A stretch of DNA of 64,000 bases from Crocodylus rhombifer (GCA_038503035.1 JAVSML010020810.1:71844-135843); one strand, 5' to 3'; counted from the first letter of the stretch, positions 12,241 to 25,239 are shown. The notes: generated from the letters alone by a model not told the origin. A program made the numbers and translations.

Positions 12241-13300
12241 GGACCATCATAGCTACATCACTCTAACTTACAAGGATGTTGATATAATTGGTGACAGGCA
12301 GTGATCAGGAAGGATGATTGCTTAAAATGGAGGAGCTGACAAACAAATTAAACGACATTTAAAAAAAGTACTTGCACCATTTGAAAAGCTTAAGCTTATG
12401 AAAAACTAGAAAGTAAATCTCAGTAGTAAGGAACCGCTGAGCTAAGCTACTGCCCACTTTCTTGAGAATTTCTAAATAAAGGAATGAGAGTTCTAAAACT
12501 TAAATTTCCCCTACCCCCGACCCCCACCCCAAGAAAAACAAGAAACAAACAAAGAATGGAGACCGTTCATCTGTCTGGGTTCAACGGACTGAATGGATAA
12601 TCCCTCTAACAAATATTATATAGAATACAGCAGAAAATAAGACTATCAGTACCTAGGAACAAATTTACTATGACAGCATTTTGCAAATGGTAGAAGCTGC
12701 CAGGTAAACCACTCTAGAGAAAAGGAAGGGAGAAAAAAGAAGAAGATTCAGCATAAACCTAAGACAAGGAAATCGTTATTCTTCAGAATGCCTGGCAGAT
12801 CTAGTAGAACTCTGATCTCTCAGGTACTGAATGGTGCAAAGTTATAGATTATATATGTTTAAATGCATCTTCATGACCATGGTCACAGAACCAGTTAAAT
12901 ATAAACAGAATTCATTTTCAGATTTTGACTATGCAACATTCAATCTTCTGTATGTACTGACAATGCTGGTAAAACAGGATAATGGTTAATGGACTCAGAC
13001 ACCAATCACATGTCCCAAGACTATGCTATCAAATTGTGAACTAAGACTAGCCGGAAGGAAAATAAGGCCTAGTTTTCTCCAGAACAAACCTGCATCAAAT
13101 ATATCCATGTGCCCACTGAAAAGCAATACCTTAAATCTGTGTAGGCTGAACATGCTGGCAAAAGAAACAAATCTAGAATTCCTCTTAAAACTGATACTGT
13201 CCTGGGAGTACAACAAAGTATGCTAGTTTGCAAAGCAATTTCAGCATCGAAAGTATAACTAAGTCTTTCATGATTGTTCTGGATGAAAATCATTTTTAAA
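12241..13300. other. Unique DNA, no gene seen
   Basis: Overlapping short frames on both strands at 12995-13365 show no recognisable domain. Confidence 0.4.
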
Positions 13301-14065
13301 CGTTTTGATTGGCTGAGGAACTGTTTTACTGTAGTTACTTGAATCCAAGACAAGGTTTTATTCAACCTGGTTGGGAAAAAGCCTCATCTTGGATTCAGGT
13401 ATGGCCCAGAGCTGGGACTGAAGCTGCTGCTGCCACTGCTGCCTGGTCAGGGCTGGGGCTGGGGCTGCTGCTGTTGCCTGGTCAGAGCCAGGGCTGGAGT
13501 CTCCATGTGCTCCATACACCTTGGGTCAGAGCTGCCACAGGCAAGGGAACAAGTGGAAGTAGGGGGCAGATGGTAGGGGGCAACAGGTTAGGGGTGCAGG
13601 CAGCAGGAAGGAGCAGGCAGCAGGGGGGCAAGCTGCAGTACGAGGCAAGTCAGGGTGGGCAATGGTGGGCAGGGACCAGGCGTGAGTGGGGTCCAGTGGC
13701 TAGTGCACAGGGAGCAGGATGTCATGGTTTCAGGCACTGAGGTGTAGCAAGTAGCAACGGGAAAATGTGGGAGGGAGCAAGGTCCAGGGGAGGCAAAGAG
13801 CAGAAATCAGGTCTCCTGCCCCCTCGTGCTGCTTGCCTTCCCCCTGTCTGGTCCCCTGCCTCTGCTTTCCTCACCACTTGTCCCCTGCTGCTGCTTTTCC
13901 CACTACAGCAGTGGGAGGGTGTGGGGGATGAATTTAAGATGACCTCACAGTTATTAGATTCTATAAATGGAAACTTATAACCAATTTATTATTTGCCACA
14001 TATATATAATCTAGTTATTGGGGGGGGGGTCTCAAATTCAAAGTCTCCTTGGATTTAGGTAAATT
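13301..14065. mobile_element. Non-autonomous element with GC-rich core, copy 1
   Basis: A GC-rich, purine-rich core (about 13400-13930) is followed by a segment shared with 39330-39470: GATGAATTTAAGATGAC, then TAGATTCTATAAATGGAAAC, then a TTGGATTTAGGTAAATTT-like end. The left flank has CATCTTGGATTCAGGTATGG. A run of ten G lies at 14020-14029. I read this and the 38.68-kb copy as one family. The open frame at 13309-13740 follows from base composition. Confidence 0.55.
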
Positions 14066-17000
14066 TAGGATTCCATTTCACAGCTGTTTCTTTGCCAGCT
14101 CTCCTGAACTCTATTCCTCTGCCTTTCAAATTCTTTTTTTTAATTTTCATTTTCTACATTTCAGAATATAACCACATCCATTTTCAGAGACCCAAGGCTC
14201 AAAATATAAGGCAGCACATAGCAGCACTTGTTCAAGAGCATCACAGAGAAGGAAGTGTGGCTCTGTATGCCAACCACTCATAAACCATGAGCTCTGGAGA
14301 AACAGTGAGTGCATAAACATAACTATCCTTCTATACTTGAACTCAAGGACCTCATAACCTGCAGAGACATGTAAAGAGGGTTTTAATCACTTTTTGCTTA
14401 ACTTGAACAGATTTTTAATCCATGTTAGAAACTTGTCCTAAGGAAAATGCATCCTCTCAAGATTTCCTTTGTTTCCACCATGTTCCTGATGATATCAGCA
14501 TCGGCATAGCAAGCTCCAGGTAATGTGTTTCTGATAATATTGTCATATATTTTACTTTGTTAAACGTATATGCTCTTAGGCACAACATTCCACTTGAAAA
14601 GCTGAAGTTCCAAATAAGCATCATATTTAAAACAGATTTCTACACAAATTAAAGCACTGGCCAGGTTTTACATAGAGTTTTACTTTTCAGATAATGGATA
14701 ATCAATTTGATCTTTGATTTTTAAAAGAATAATTCAGATGGCTGCAACACTGCCAAAAACATCATTTAGTTTTTCACAAACTACGGGGAATTTCAGCTGA
14801 TTCTATTAAATTAATTTATTCTAAGTACATTAATTTAAAAAATTATAAATCTGTACAGACATGATAAATAGCCCACTGAAGTCAACAGGAATCTTCCCAT
14901 CAACTTTAGTTGACTTTGGCACACTATATCAAAAATTAAGTTTTTTGTTTTTCCTTTTCACATGAATGCTATTTTTCCTCCCAGAACAAAATATATTACT
15001 TTTCTGAAGTACTTTCTCACTAACATTACTTGAAAATCTCCCTTGATTATTGTTAAAATAAGAGAATAAATTTAATTAGAGTCATTAAGGAAACCCCATT
15101 AACCACATAAAGATTAAACCATGAGCATAGCCTCCTCTCATAGCCTACATATAATTTTCACAGATACCAATTAGAAAACAGTTCAAAGAAATGTAGGGAC
15201 TAGTTCTGAGGAAAAATTAAAGCAGTAAATATGTGTAGCTTGGTCAGATAGAGGCTAACTCCTCACTCGTACCTTTGTAGGGGACTTGAATGTAATGGCT
15301 ATACTTTCATGATTAATATTAAACATGATTAAAGAATTGGGGCTTAAGGCTGATACTGAAAATTCTCATGCAAGTATTCTCATTTAAATCCATTAGATTA
15401 CTTGCTTGAGTAAGGCTTGTTCCATCAGTGAGCTTTTTCAGGATAGGTCACTAAAAGGAAGACATGGTAATTGTATACAAACACAGCTCATAAATACCAA
15501 AGAGAAAGAGGAATATTTTAGAGAGATTCCAATCAAGGAGATGTGGATAATAATTGACTTGTAAAAGAAGCTCCAGTTTGAATGTTCAAAACATCTAAAT
15601 AATGCACCAGCACAAGTCCTATCTAAAGTCAATGAAACTTAGGTTCTTAAGTCTTTCACCTGATTTTCAAAATATATCCCTTACATAATGAAATGGAATA
15701 AATTTCCTTTAAAAAATCTTGTGTTTTCACCCGCTATTCTTGAATTCAAAATACAAGTAGAACAACAGTAATGTTAGCACTAATCCAAGAAAATCAGATG
15801 AAAACACTGATGACATAGTGAGAATGACTGGTTTACCTTCCTGTCCAAACTGAAAGTCAAAAAAGTAAACAAACAGCCCCTACTTACTAAAGTAAGTTAG
15901 AATGATTTAAAATTCAATTTAATTTTCACAAGTTGATGACTGGTAGTAAAAAGATTGTTTTTAAGTATTTATTTCAAGAAAAGTGCGCATCTGTGAAAAT
16001 TGATTGGGAAAGTTATTTTCACCCATGTTTTTCAGAAATCAAAATACCAGAATTGTACTACATGGTTTTCAGGCACAGGACACTCTACTATGGCAAATAT
16101 CAGAGCATTGACTGTTTTAAACCTTTTTTTGCTGTTCTTCTAAATATATCCATTGAATAATAAATTTATTAGATATGCCTACCATAATAAAAACTTGAAA
16201 GGACAAAAGCTAAGTGCCATATATAACTGGCCAATTTTACATGCAAGCTTTGGCTTGGCCTTTTGCTTGAAATGCTATTTTACTTAGAGATAATCACAAG
16301 AGATATACAATGTATTAATTGATTAGCTTACACTGAAGATCCACAATGTATTTATGGATATACACTGTGTGTGTATATCTACACACACATACACACACAC
16401 ACACCATTTATATATGCACTGTAAGTATTTAATTAGGTTATATATCAGCTGCCTTAGTGACTATTTCACTAGCTCCTACAACAGGACTGAGAAAGCTACT
16501 TGCCTAAAGGAAGCAAGAAAAATAATATGCTACTATTTGCAGTAGAAGCATAGCTATGTTTTACTTGTACATTCTAAAACAATGGCATGGCCCTAAAAAA
16601 CAATCTACAGTTTATGAACTGGATATCCAGAAATGCAAATACTCATAGAAATTATTTAACCTTTAAAACACCAGAATTTTCCAAGCAATCAGCCAAATCA
16701 ATGCATTAGAAAACATATGTTGACATCTACTGTGTGTACACAGTCTCCAAAGGGTTACTATAAATATTGTTAACTGAAACTGTCAGCTTGAATGATTAAA
16801 ACACTAACAAACAGGTTCTATTTGGCAGCTGGGAATCCTAAATTTAATGCCAAGATGACAATCTGCCATTTATAATTGCTTGAGTGAGACAGAATCTTTA
16901 ATACAATGCTATAACCTACCAACTCTGACACCTTCTACTTTAAGCAATAGAGTTGGCATTTTTTTTTTTTGCCTTTAGTAGATTAACCTAGAAGTGAACA

Positions 17001-18588
17001 AGACAGACCCTGGCAATGTACAAGTGATATTGGCTAATTGTTTGCTAATTTGCCAAGACTTTTGGCCAAGCTATTTACTCTCTCCATTTTTAACAGCAGA
17101 AAATTCTCAGGGTAGAACCTACAAAGTACTGGCTTCCAGCTAACAGAGTTGCATGGTGAATTATTTGTCTAATGTATTGATAATACATCCCAGACTTAAC
17201 AAGCTCTGACTCTGAACTCTATTTCAAAAGAGCTTTGTACCCCATTTGACTTCTCACGGATCAGAAAGAAGGTAAAATTCTCCAAAATACTTAGCTATAA
17301 TTCAGTCTAAAGACCTTTCAACAAAGAAATGTGAGTTTCTTACAGTTCCCTGACATTATCCACTAACTCCTCACAAATATATATGCCAAATTAATGTGTC
17401 ATTTCAGGAACTAGAAGGAAATGACATTTTAAAAAAGAAAATATTCTTTGCGTGTGACTTAAGTATTTGACAGCTCGGGAAGCTAAATGCTTTCTATACA
17501 CATTACAGGTACAGTGGGGAAAGTTGATTCCCCTTATATCATTCAGGCCTCCAGGGAACTGGAGAATAGGTTACTCTCTGAGTGTGATCATTAGTTGAGA
17601 CTGTTAACAAGCACCAGGGGTGTTGGTAATAATTTGCATATTGTAGACATCTTCTACTCAAAAGTGAAACAAAATCATCACAGGTGAAAGCCTTCCTGTT
17701 ATGGTATCCATCATACTTCAGATATCTTAAGGAATTTTAAAAGTAATGTGTGCAATAAATGTGTGCATTTGCAGATGTCGAGATATTCCTCCAATTCTGC
17801 ATTCATCTCTTCCTCCTGCTAAGTGCAGGAACAGGAGCAGGTGCTGACATCACTTTTACACCTCCTGAGATCTAGGAATGCTTGGTAGCTACTCAGCATC
17901 ACATATGTAAATTAGAGCAATCTCAGGGTTGCTCTAGTTCATACTCAACCATCCCATGGAGAGTTGAGAACAGGCAGTCTGCTGTTCTCTGGTATTACTT
18001 TGCCTCACCATCATCTGTCCTCAGCATATCACTTATGCTGGCCCTGAGGACGACATTCTGACAGCTCTCTGACACACACAGATCCTCCTTAAAACATGTG
18101 TATTTCCCCAGGAGCAGTTTGGCATGCTGAAAGGCTTGTTTATGCTGAATGGCCAAAAATTGATCATAGTAGAGCCTTGATTTTGGTCCATTATATGCTT
18201 GAGAGAAATGTAATCTGCTAAAGCGTAATGATATAATGCAAATAGGTGGATACTATAATGATAATATAATGACTACTGGTTTCCTTGCAGCATATCAAAA
18301 CAATTCATTCTACCCTACTTGCATAAATTTCCCTATAGTTATATCTAAATGTTTTTCTTTCTTACACTACCCCTGTTTTGTTTATGTACATTTTTAAAAC
18401 ATTTGCAAAATTTTGCCCAGGGGGTGCCTGAAATTCAGTGGTGAATGAAGTAATTCCTTTCTATAGAAGATACAGCAGTTTATTGTAAATTGTAGGCATG
18501 GACATAACACTTTTACCACCTAGTAAACTGACTCTAGTATATTTGAAAAGTGTAACAGACACATAGGCTAGAGACAGAATTTTCACAT
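14066..18588. other. Long AT-rich stretch, no gene seen
   Basis: About 4.5 kb of mostly unique DNA. No exon, RNA gene or clear mobile element was found apart from the CA repeat at 16363-16404. Near 14875-14935, CACTGAAGTCAACAGGAAT-like words suggest an ancient repeat remnant. Confidence 0.45.
16363..16404. repeat. (TG/CA)n microsatellite
   Basis: An imperfect run: GTGTGTGTATAT followed by alternating ACACAC with TAC interruptions. Confidence 0.8.
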
Positions 18589-18756
18589 AAACCTGTCACA
18601 GGGCACTAAGGTGCCTACTCCTTGCCTACAGAGAGGATCCTAGCAGGTAGGCAGAAACACCCCCAGGTGCAGGTTACTATGGCAGCAGGCTAATGAGGGA
18701 ATTAGCCTGCACCTGCACCCAGTCAGCTGACTGGAAGAAGGCAGGGCCCTGGGCAC

Positions 18757-18762
18757 ATATAA
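18757..18762 (+). promoter_or_regulatory. TATA-like box of the solo LTR
   Basis: ATATAA within CACATATAAGCC, about 160 bp into the LTR and about 120 bp before the poly(A) signal. This spacing suits a retroviral U3/R promoter. Activity is not known. Confidence 0.55.
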
Positions 18763-18880
18763 GCCCCAGGGCTGAGACTGAAGGTAGTTAGGGCCCTGGC
18801 AGCAGAAAGGGGGGGAGTGAAGCTCATGTAGAAAAGCTCCGTGGTGATACCTAGGTGCCTGTGTTACTGCTGGTGAGACT

Positions 18881-18886
18881 AATAAA
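18881..18886 (+). promoter_or_regulatory. Poly(A) signal of the solo LTR
   Basis: A canonical AATAAA in GACTAATAAAGTTTAG, downstream of the TATA-like box. Confidence 0.6.
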
Positions 18887-19513
18887 GTTTAGGGGCTCCT
18901 AAAGTATCTGGGGCTAGGAGGTACATGTTGTTGAGGGTGAAATTGGCCCTCTTAAAGGGACAGAGTGTGACCTCCAGTGTTATGATTACTGTTATGTTAT
19001 AGCCAGGGGCTTATATTTATGTTGTTGCTTTTAATCCGGTGGACTGGGATGAGGCTATTGGGGAGAAGGAGACCTCAGCACCAGGGGGTGCAGCTGCAAG
19101 GGGTGAGGAGACCCCAGCACCAGAGGGCACAGTTACTGAAGCTAAGAGCCCAGTGACAACAAGAGACCAAACTAAATTAAGGCTTTATCACTAGAGACAA
19201 CATCTACATACCATCTGCGAGGCATGGGGCATAATGAAGGGGCAGTTTTGGAGCCACGTATCTAGCCCATAAGGCTTGGGGTGTCCTATGAGGCACTTAC
19301 TTAGAGAGGGATCCAGCAAGGGGTCTAAGAATCCACATGGTTTAGTGGGGTGCACCAGGACTGTGACTGTAGCAACTTGAGGGCAGCCTCCCTATTTACC
19401 ATCTATTATCTTAACCATCAAGATGTGGCAGGTGAGAATAGAAGGCGCCTGTAGGTCACGGGGCCCTAGGAGCATTATGGCCATCCCTAGGGACCCCACC
19501 CCATGACAAAACC

Positions 19514-21226
19514 AATAAAAGTAATCGGAAGCCACTTCAAATCTGTAACACAACAGAAATTCATTGCACATAAACCACTTTTAAAATGGCTGAAACTGAT
19601 TTACGATAAACCTGGATGGATGTAGTATCAGACTCTGCTGATTTACATTTAATCAGTTTATTGAATTTCTGTCCAGGATCCTCTCTAGATTCAAGTAGTC
19701 TGCTCCAGTAGAGCAGGAAGATGGGCTCTAGTGCCCCTCTCCACCCTATGCTTCCAGCCTGGGCTACTGTAGTCATGTGGCTCCATTTCTGAAGTAATAA
19801 ATGAATGTCTGTTCATTTGCTTATCGGTTCAATTTATGCAGTTTATCAACTAACCTGTGAAGATTGAATTGATTTAGCCTTGGGCTTTTTGACTATCTGT
19901 ATTTAGCCATGATGTGCAGCCTCACTCCATATTAAGTCATTCAAATTCATGATAAAGTTATGCCTAAAAATGTTTATTCCACTAGTCAATTTTCTGTGCT
20001 CACTGTAAAAGTGCCTATTGCAGATGGGAAGCTAGGACAGCCAATTGTATGTCTGCTCCTTATTACGGAATCAATATACTACAGATTAAAATGTTGTGTA
20101 AATTACTCAAAAATAATCATGTTGTATGTTCATACACTGTGGTAGGAAGAAAAGCCACGCAGAAGTGTAAGGTCATTCTGATTCACAGCACCCTCAGAGG
20201 CTGACTCCAAAACTGATTTCTGGAATTGCTGAATTATTCCATGAATGACCAGATTCTGAAAGGGGTATTCTGTAGCAAGGAATGGGCAAAGAACAGAGTA
20301 ACTTTCCCACAGATGATTATGAACGTGCATGACTAAGCATGTGATTTTCCTTATTTACTTGTTAGTATATACCTGTTTATCCTCAACAGGGAGGGGCTTA
20401 TAGAGTAGAATTCAGATTTTGACTCTTCTCAACATTTGGAGATTCTTACAACAGGGATTTAAATTTAGGCCCATCTCTGGTTGGGAAGTAAATAACCACT
20501 GAAGAGCCAGCTGTGACTGCTTTGTTTTCATTCTGTGCAGTGATTGCTTTAACAGAAAGAATGCATTAATTAATTTGCAAAAACAGTGGTGATGTTGCTT
20601 CCAATGTCTGCCTTTTCTGAATTACCATAAAAAGCAACCTAGATTCTTGCTTCTTTCTCCAGGGTTCCTAATTTAATTATAGGATTTGAGACCTGCTGAA
20701 CTCTCCTGTAGCTTCCACACTGATGAGAATGCATTTCTATTCTTACTTGTTTTCCCAATAGCACTGCAGAGTAGAGGGAGGGGAGAGGGAATGGGGGAGC
20801 AGGCTATAGTTGTTGGAAGCTTGTGCACAGCCTGAATTCTCATAAAATAATCACAACAAATGAAAAATGCAATAAGAGACATGGCATGGCTTTTACTAGC
20901 TAAATCTAATCTATAATCCAAAAGCTTCCTTTACTACAAAATGTCATTTCAATAAAGACACTGTTATGAAGCTAATAGCTCTCTGACACACAGATCTTCC
21001 TATAATGTGTATCTTCTCCATGATATATAGAAAAATAAATGAAAACACAAGGGTGAAATCTTGGTCGTATTAGATTCAGTGGTAAAGTTCACATTCATCA
21101 CAGTAAAACCAAGGCTTTGGGCCTGATATCCAAATCCTCTTTCACAATATTTGAAGGGTTTTGTATTTAAAAGGTATCTCAGGATACACAATTTAAGAGA
21201 TTGTGGGCAAATCATTTAATCTCTTT
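19514..21226. other. Unique DNA, no gene seen
   Basis: No supported gene. The segment 20965-21018 resembles 18057-18110 (see findings). Confidence 0.4.
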
Positions 21227-21578
21227 GGGTGTGTCTACATGAGATGCTTTAAGGTGCATTAGCCTAAATTTAAGGCACGTTAGGGGAAGCATCTACATGT
21301 GCACACCCTTAATGTACTTTAAAAATGGTGAATTTAGGCTATTCATGCCTAAATTTGATATCTGCAAATGCAGGTATCAAATTTAGGTATGAATAGTTAA
21401 AGTGCATTAACACTATGTGTGTGGACTGACTTGGGACTAACCTTAGTTCCAAGTCAGGCCACACAGAGTTAATACGCTTTAAAGTCTGCATGTATAGACA
21501 CCAGCCTAAACCTGTTTAATGCACATTAAACTAATGCACATTACATTTAGGTGCACTTAAACATGTGTAGACAGGCCC
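21227..21578. mobile_element. MITE-like element with terminal and internal inverted repeats
   Basis: The left end GGGTGTGTCTACATGAG and the right end CATGTGTAGACAGGCCC are imperfect inverted copies. Inside, 21339-21366 and 21369-21396 are 28-bp arms of a palindrome matching at 26 of 28 positions. No protein is encoded. I could not find a matching target duplication. Related CATGTAGAC and GTAGATGCAGCC words occur in the element ending at 36735 and at 2060. Confidence 0.65.
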
Positions 21579-21631
21579 TCTGAGCATCAGTTTCCCATAG
21601 GCCCCTACTTAATCTATATAAAGGGATTAGT

Positions 21632-21672
21632 CCATCTGTCTGCCTGTCTGTATCTGTCTGTCTATCTATCCA
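21632..21672. repeat. Imperfect (CTGT)n / (CTAT)n microsatellite
   Basis: A run of CTGTCTGC, CTGTCTGT and CTATCTAT units. Confidence 0.75.
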
Positions 21673-22490
21673 TAACACTCTTTGGGGGCATGGCTCCAGC
21701 CAGTGCTGCATGCCCATTAAGAATGATGGGCGGGGCATGGCTCCAGAGGAGTGGGCCAGGCAGACATGAAGTGGGGAGTGGGGGTGGGGACCAGATGCAG
21801 AGTGGAGAGGCGGGGGGATGGTGTGGGGCTGGATGCAGAGCCTGTCATTCTTGATGGGCAATTCACTAGTAATAGATAAGTTTGGTTGGAGAAAACATAT
21901 ATTAAGAGCCAGCTTATGAGCTTTTTCCTCAGACTGGTGAGAAGTTCATGAATAATCCTTTCCAGCTTCACTGGATTTACTCATGCAACAGCTCACCAGT
22001 AAGAGAAGGAGTTTGAGGACTAGTCAAACAAAACATTAGCTCTTAAAGGGTTTTGAATGATCTCTAAATTGTTCCTCATGACAAGTTTATCCATCATCTA
22101 ACACAACAGGGGTCCAGTCTCTAACTAGGCATGTACCATTTATCTTATTCCCCCTATGGATTGTTACCTTGAACTGGGTAGCAGATAGAGGAGGATTCAA
22201 ACTACTGAAAATAAATCTTAAAGCTGTTCATTGAAACAGAAATCAAATCTTGCTGATCTCACAGTACTCAATGGGTTCAAAATTCCTGCAAAAGTTTCCT
22301 ATTAAGACTGAATATGCTCAATATATTACTTACATAGCACTATCTTAAAGTTACAGAAATGGGATACTGGACCAATTTGGTGGAACTTTCTTATCCAACT
22401 GACAGAGAATGCATTTTAATATAGATGTTTTAAACCGGAAAAGAACACCCAGTAAAATTTGTCTGTGTCAAACATCTCATGTCACTCTAC
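21673..22490. other. Unique DNA, no gene seen
   Basis: Small overlapping open frames at 21547-21971 have no recognisable domain. Confidence 0.4.
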
Positions 22491-23835
22491 AGCACGGGTG
22501 GGGAAAATATGTCCTGCGTGCCAGATCCAGCACACCAGGCCATTCTATCTTGCCCGTGGGGCCCCTAAAAAATTTAGCACCCCCGTGGGCAGTGCTTGCT
22601 GCTGAAGCTGCCTCAGCCCACACGAGGCTGTCCTGCCTCTCCACCACATCACCACTGCCCCATGGGGCAGCAGTGGCAACGGAGAGCACAGGCAGCCCAG
22701 CATGGGCTCCAAGTGGCCACTCTCCATTTGTGCTAAGCATCAGTTCATTCCCCAGCAGAAACTGCTGCTCAGTGTGGAGGAAAGCGGCCCCCCTGCTCGC
22801 CACCACCAGGTAGTGTTTGCTGTAGCTGCCCACCTGGAGCCCATAGCGCACTAGGCTGTGCTACAGTTGCTTCACTGCTGTCTCTATGCTGCCCAGTACG
22901 GCAGCAGTGGCCATGTGGAGCAGCCACTGGGAAGCACAGAGGCGGTGGTGAAGCAGCCACACCACAGCCCAGTGCGGCACGGGCTCCAGGTGGGCATGCA
23001 GCAAACACTGCACGGTGGCATTTAGTGGGCGTGGAGGCAATTTCCTGCATGCTGAGCAGCAGCTTCTGCCTTGCTGTGGCTCAGCCCCAATAGGCAAGCC
23101 TGGAGCTGGCATGGGTCTCAGGCTAGCGGTGACGGCAGTGCGAGACAAAAACAGCCCCCCCCCCCATGGCTGGCACCCCATGCCGCAGCTGCTCGGAGCC
23201 CACGCGTGGCTGCCTGTGCCTGCTATGTTGCCACCGCTGCCCCGCAGGGTGGTAGTGATGCAGCGGAGAGTCAGAACAGTCCTGTGCAGGCTGTGAGCAG
23301 CTGCATCACAAAGCACCAGCCACAGAAGCGGGGGGGGAGCAGTGTTTTTTCCCCATGCTGGGGAAGTGAGCAAGTGTGGGGCACGCAGTGTCAGTGTTGC
23401 ACGCCTGTCCATGCCTGTCCAGCGGAGTTGGGACAGGGGCACCGGAAGTGAGCGGGCATGTGGGAGCCAGTGGCAGCCAGGCAGGACTGTGGGGCCCCGG
23501 CTGGCATGGGCTCTATGGAGCTGGGTCAGCTTCCCCCTCGAGCTGTTGGTACAGCCCATCCTGGCTCCACAGACCCCTGCCAGCCCATGCCCTGCACTCC
23601 TACCACCCATTCTGGGCCCCACCGTTGCTGGCCCTGGGACATTGGTGCAGACCCCATGCTCCTGCTCACTTCCACTCCCCCTCTGCCACTTTCCTCACTT
23701 TCCTGGCCACTTGCCAGCCACTCAGCACTACATGGCTCCCATACCCACATCCATACCCACACACACGTCCACACAAACCCCCATATGCAATCACTTCTGC
23801 ATATACACCATAAACTCACACAAAGCAGAACAAAA
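22491..23835. mobile_element. GC-rich non-autonomous repeat, hAT-style start
   Basis: The left edge, CAGCACGGGTGGGGAAAATA and then GCCAGATCCAGCACACCAGG, follows a hAT-derived vertebrate repeat whose usual start is a GGGTGGGCAAA word. About 1.3 kb of GC-rich sequence follows, with an 11-C run at 23155-23165. Long frames overlap on both strands (the longest, 22861-23622 minus). They change frame freely and match no domain I know, so I do not call genes. The right boundary, before a CACACAC-rich stretch at 23750-23830, is a guess. Confidence 0.45.
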
Positions 23836-23869
23836 ATATATATTTTAAATATATTGATTAATCAAATGA

Positions 23870-24065
23870 GCTTTAGTTTTAAGTGCCTTGCTGCCCTTTT
23901 TCAGTTTGGGGATGCTAATACACATGGCACTGGAGGCTGCTGGAGTGCATTAATTTCTGCAGCAGCATCAATTTCTCCAGAAGGCTTGATTAATCGAGTC
24001 TGCTCCAACTCACTAGATTTACAGCACAGCACAGCAACCTCACTACACATCTATAGGAACCCAAG
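23870..24065. repeat. Repeat shared with 2055-2200
   Basis: GATTAATCGAGTCTGCTCCA near 23978-24006 corresponds to TTAATCGAATCTGCTGGAGC near 2124, with similar GGCTGCT words upstream of both. This looks like two diverged copies of one unclassified repeat. Confidence 0.4.
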
Positions 24066-24689
24066 GGCACTGTGGATTGTAACATTAAGTAATCTTTAGT
24101 AATGGGGGTTTAAGAAGAAATATTACTGTTGGATGGTAAATACTTCAATCCATATGTCCACTTCCCATTGCTTATTTACTGACTTAATTTCCATTGAAAC
24201 GTAATTTTTAGAACACTTCCAAAATGCCAAATACTTTTCAGTTTTTTAACCACGTAGCCTCTGAACAAATTATTTATTAAAGTAATGACTTAATTCCCAT
24301 TCAGCCTTTGGTTGATAAAGTTGAACCAAAAGCTCTCGAAGCATAATATTACTGCTGACACTGATTGTAAGAAATGTTTCTTTTTATTATCTAACTTTGG
24401 AGAAGGTATTCAAAGCGTATCTCTTGCATAAAGGTAAACATCAGTTTATCATTCTCCATTTAGATTTGACAATGAATATTACAGCCTGTCAGAACATAGG
24501 CCCCTCATACTACCATTTAGTACTGGCATGAATATTCTAAACTAATGGGAGTGGAGATTTTTTTTTTAAGCACTGAACATATTCTAGTTCACAAGTGTCA
24601 GATTCACAAACAGATCTTGTCCAGCATAAAAAAAAGTTCTGCTGTTGGAAAAGCAAAATGAAGAGTATGAAAGTCTATATGGCATGATT
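24066..24689. other. Unique DNA, no gene seen
   Basis: AT-rich sequence with no recognised feature. Confidence 0.4.
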
Positions 24690-25095
24690 CAAGAAAGGAA
24701 GGAAGGAAGATCCAGCGAACTACAGTTTGACCTCAATCCCTGAAAAGGTCTTGGAAAAAAAAAATCAAAGAAACCATCAAAAAAGGGCTATTGGAGGCAA
24801 CATTCTGAGAGATAGCCAACATGGCTTCATTGTGAGTAGGTTTTGCCTGACCAACCTAATTTCCTTCTGTGACCAGGTGACGCATTACCTGGACAAAAGA
24901 GAAGAGGTTGATGTCATATATTTAGATTTCAAAAAAGCCTTTTTTGACTTGGTCTCCCATGATGTCCTCGTGGTTAAATTGGGGAACTGCAGCCTCAACA
25001 ACCTTACGGTCTGATGGCTGGGGAACTGGCTCTGTGGTTAGACCCAGAGAGTGATAGTTGATGGAACCAAATCAACATGGTGCATGGTCATTCAG
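24690..25095 (+). pseudogene. CR1 reverse transcriptase fragment
   Basis: A short internal CR1 piece, open over 24727-25014. It contains SQHGFIVSRFCLTNLISF, then motif A as YLDFKKAFFDLVSHDVL, where an extra Phe interrupts the usual KAFD word. Remains of a motif-B region follow to about 25095. No CR1 3' end is attached, so this is a truncated relic. Confidence 0.8.
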
Positions 25096-25239
25096 TGGTG
25101 TTCCAGGGGCTAGGAGGTGAAGAAGGCAAAAGCTCAGTTACACCAGAGATAGTCAGACAACTGAATGATAATGTATCTCTTTCAAGTTTCTTGATAGCCA
25201 TTGAAACTGGTAGTAGCAAACTGAAGGCTCCCTGAACTC

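Larger units (their letters stand above)
18594..19508 (+). mobile_element. Solo LTR of an endogenous retrovirus
   Basis: The 915-bp segment starts TGTCACAGGG and ends CCCCATGACA, giving the TG...CA ends and short inverted repeats of an LTR. It is flanked by the 5-bp direct repeat AAACC (18589-18593 and 19509-19513), the footprint of integrase-mediated insertion. A TATA-like ATATAA lies at 18757-18762 and an AATAAA signal at 18881-18886, which set the plus orientation. No internal viral sequence is attached, so this is a solo LTR left by recombination between two LTRs. The part after the poly(A) signal is unusually long, about 600 bp, with an imperfect local duplication of GAGACCTCAGCACCAG near 19069-19130. 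The ends do not match the LTR at 58 kb beyond the first bases. Confidence 0.85.

Noticed and set aside
22861..23622. Minus-strand open frame of 253 codons
   Set aside because: Same reason: GC-rich repeat core with several overlapping frames on both strands and no known motif.
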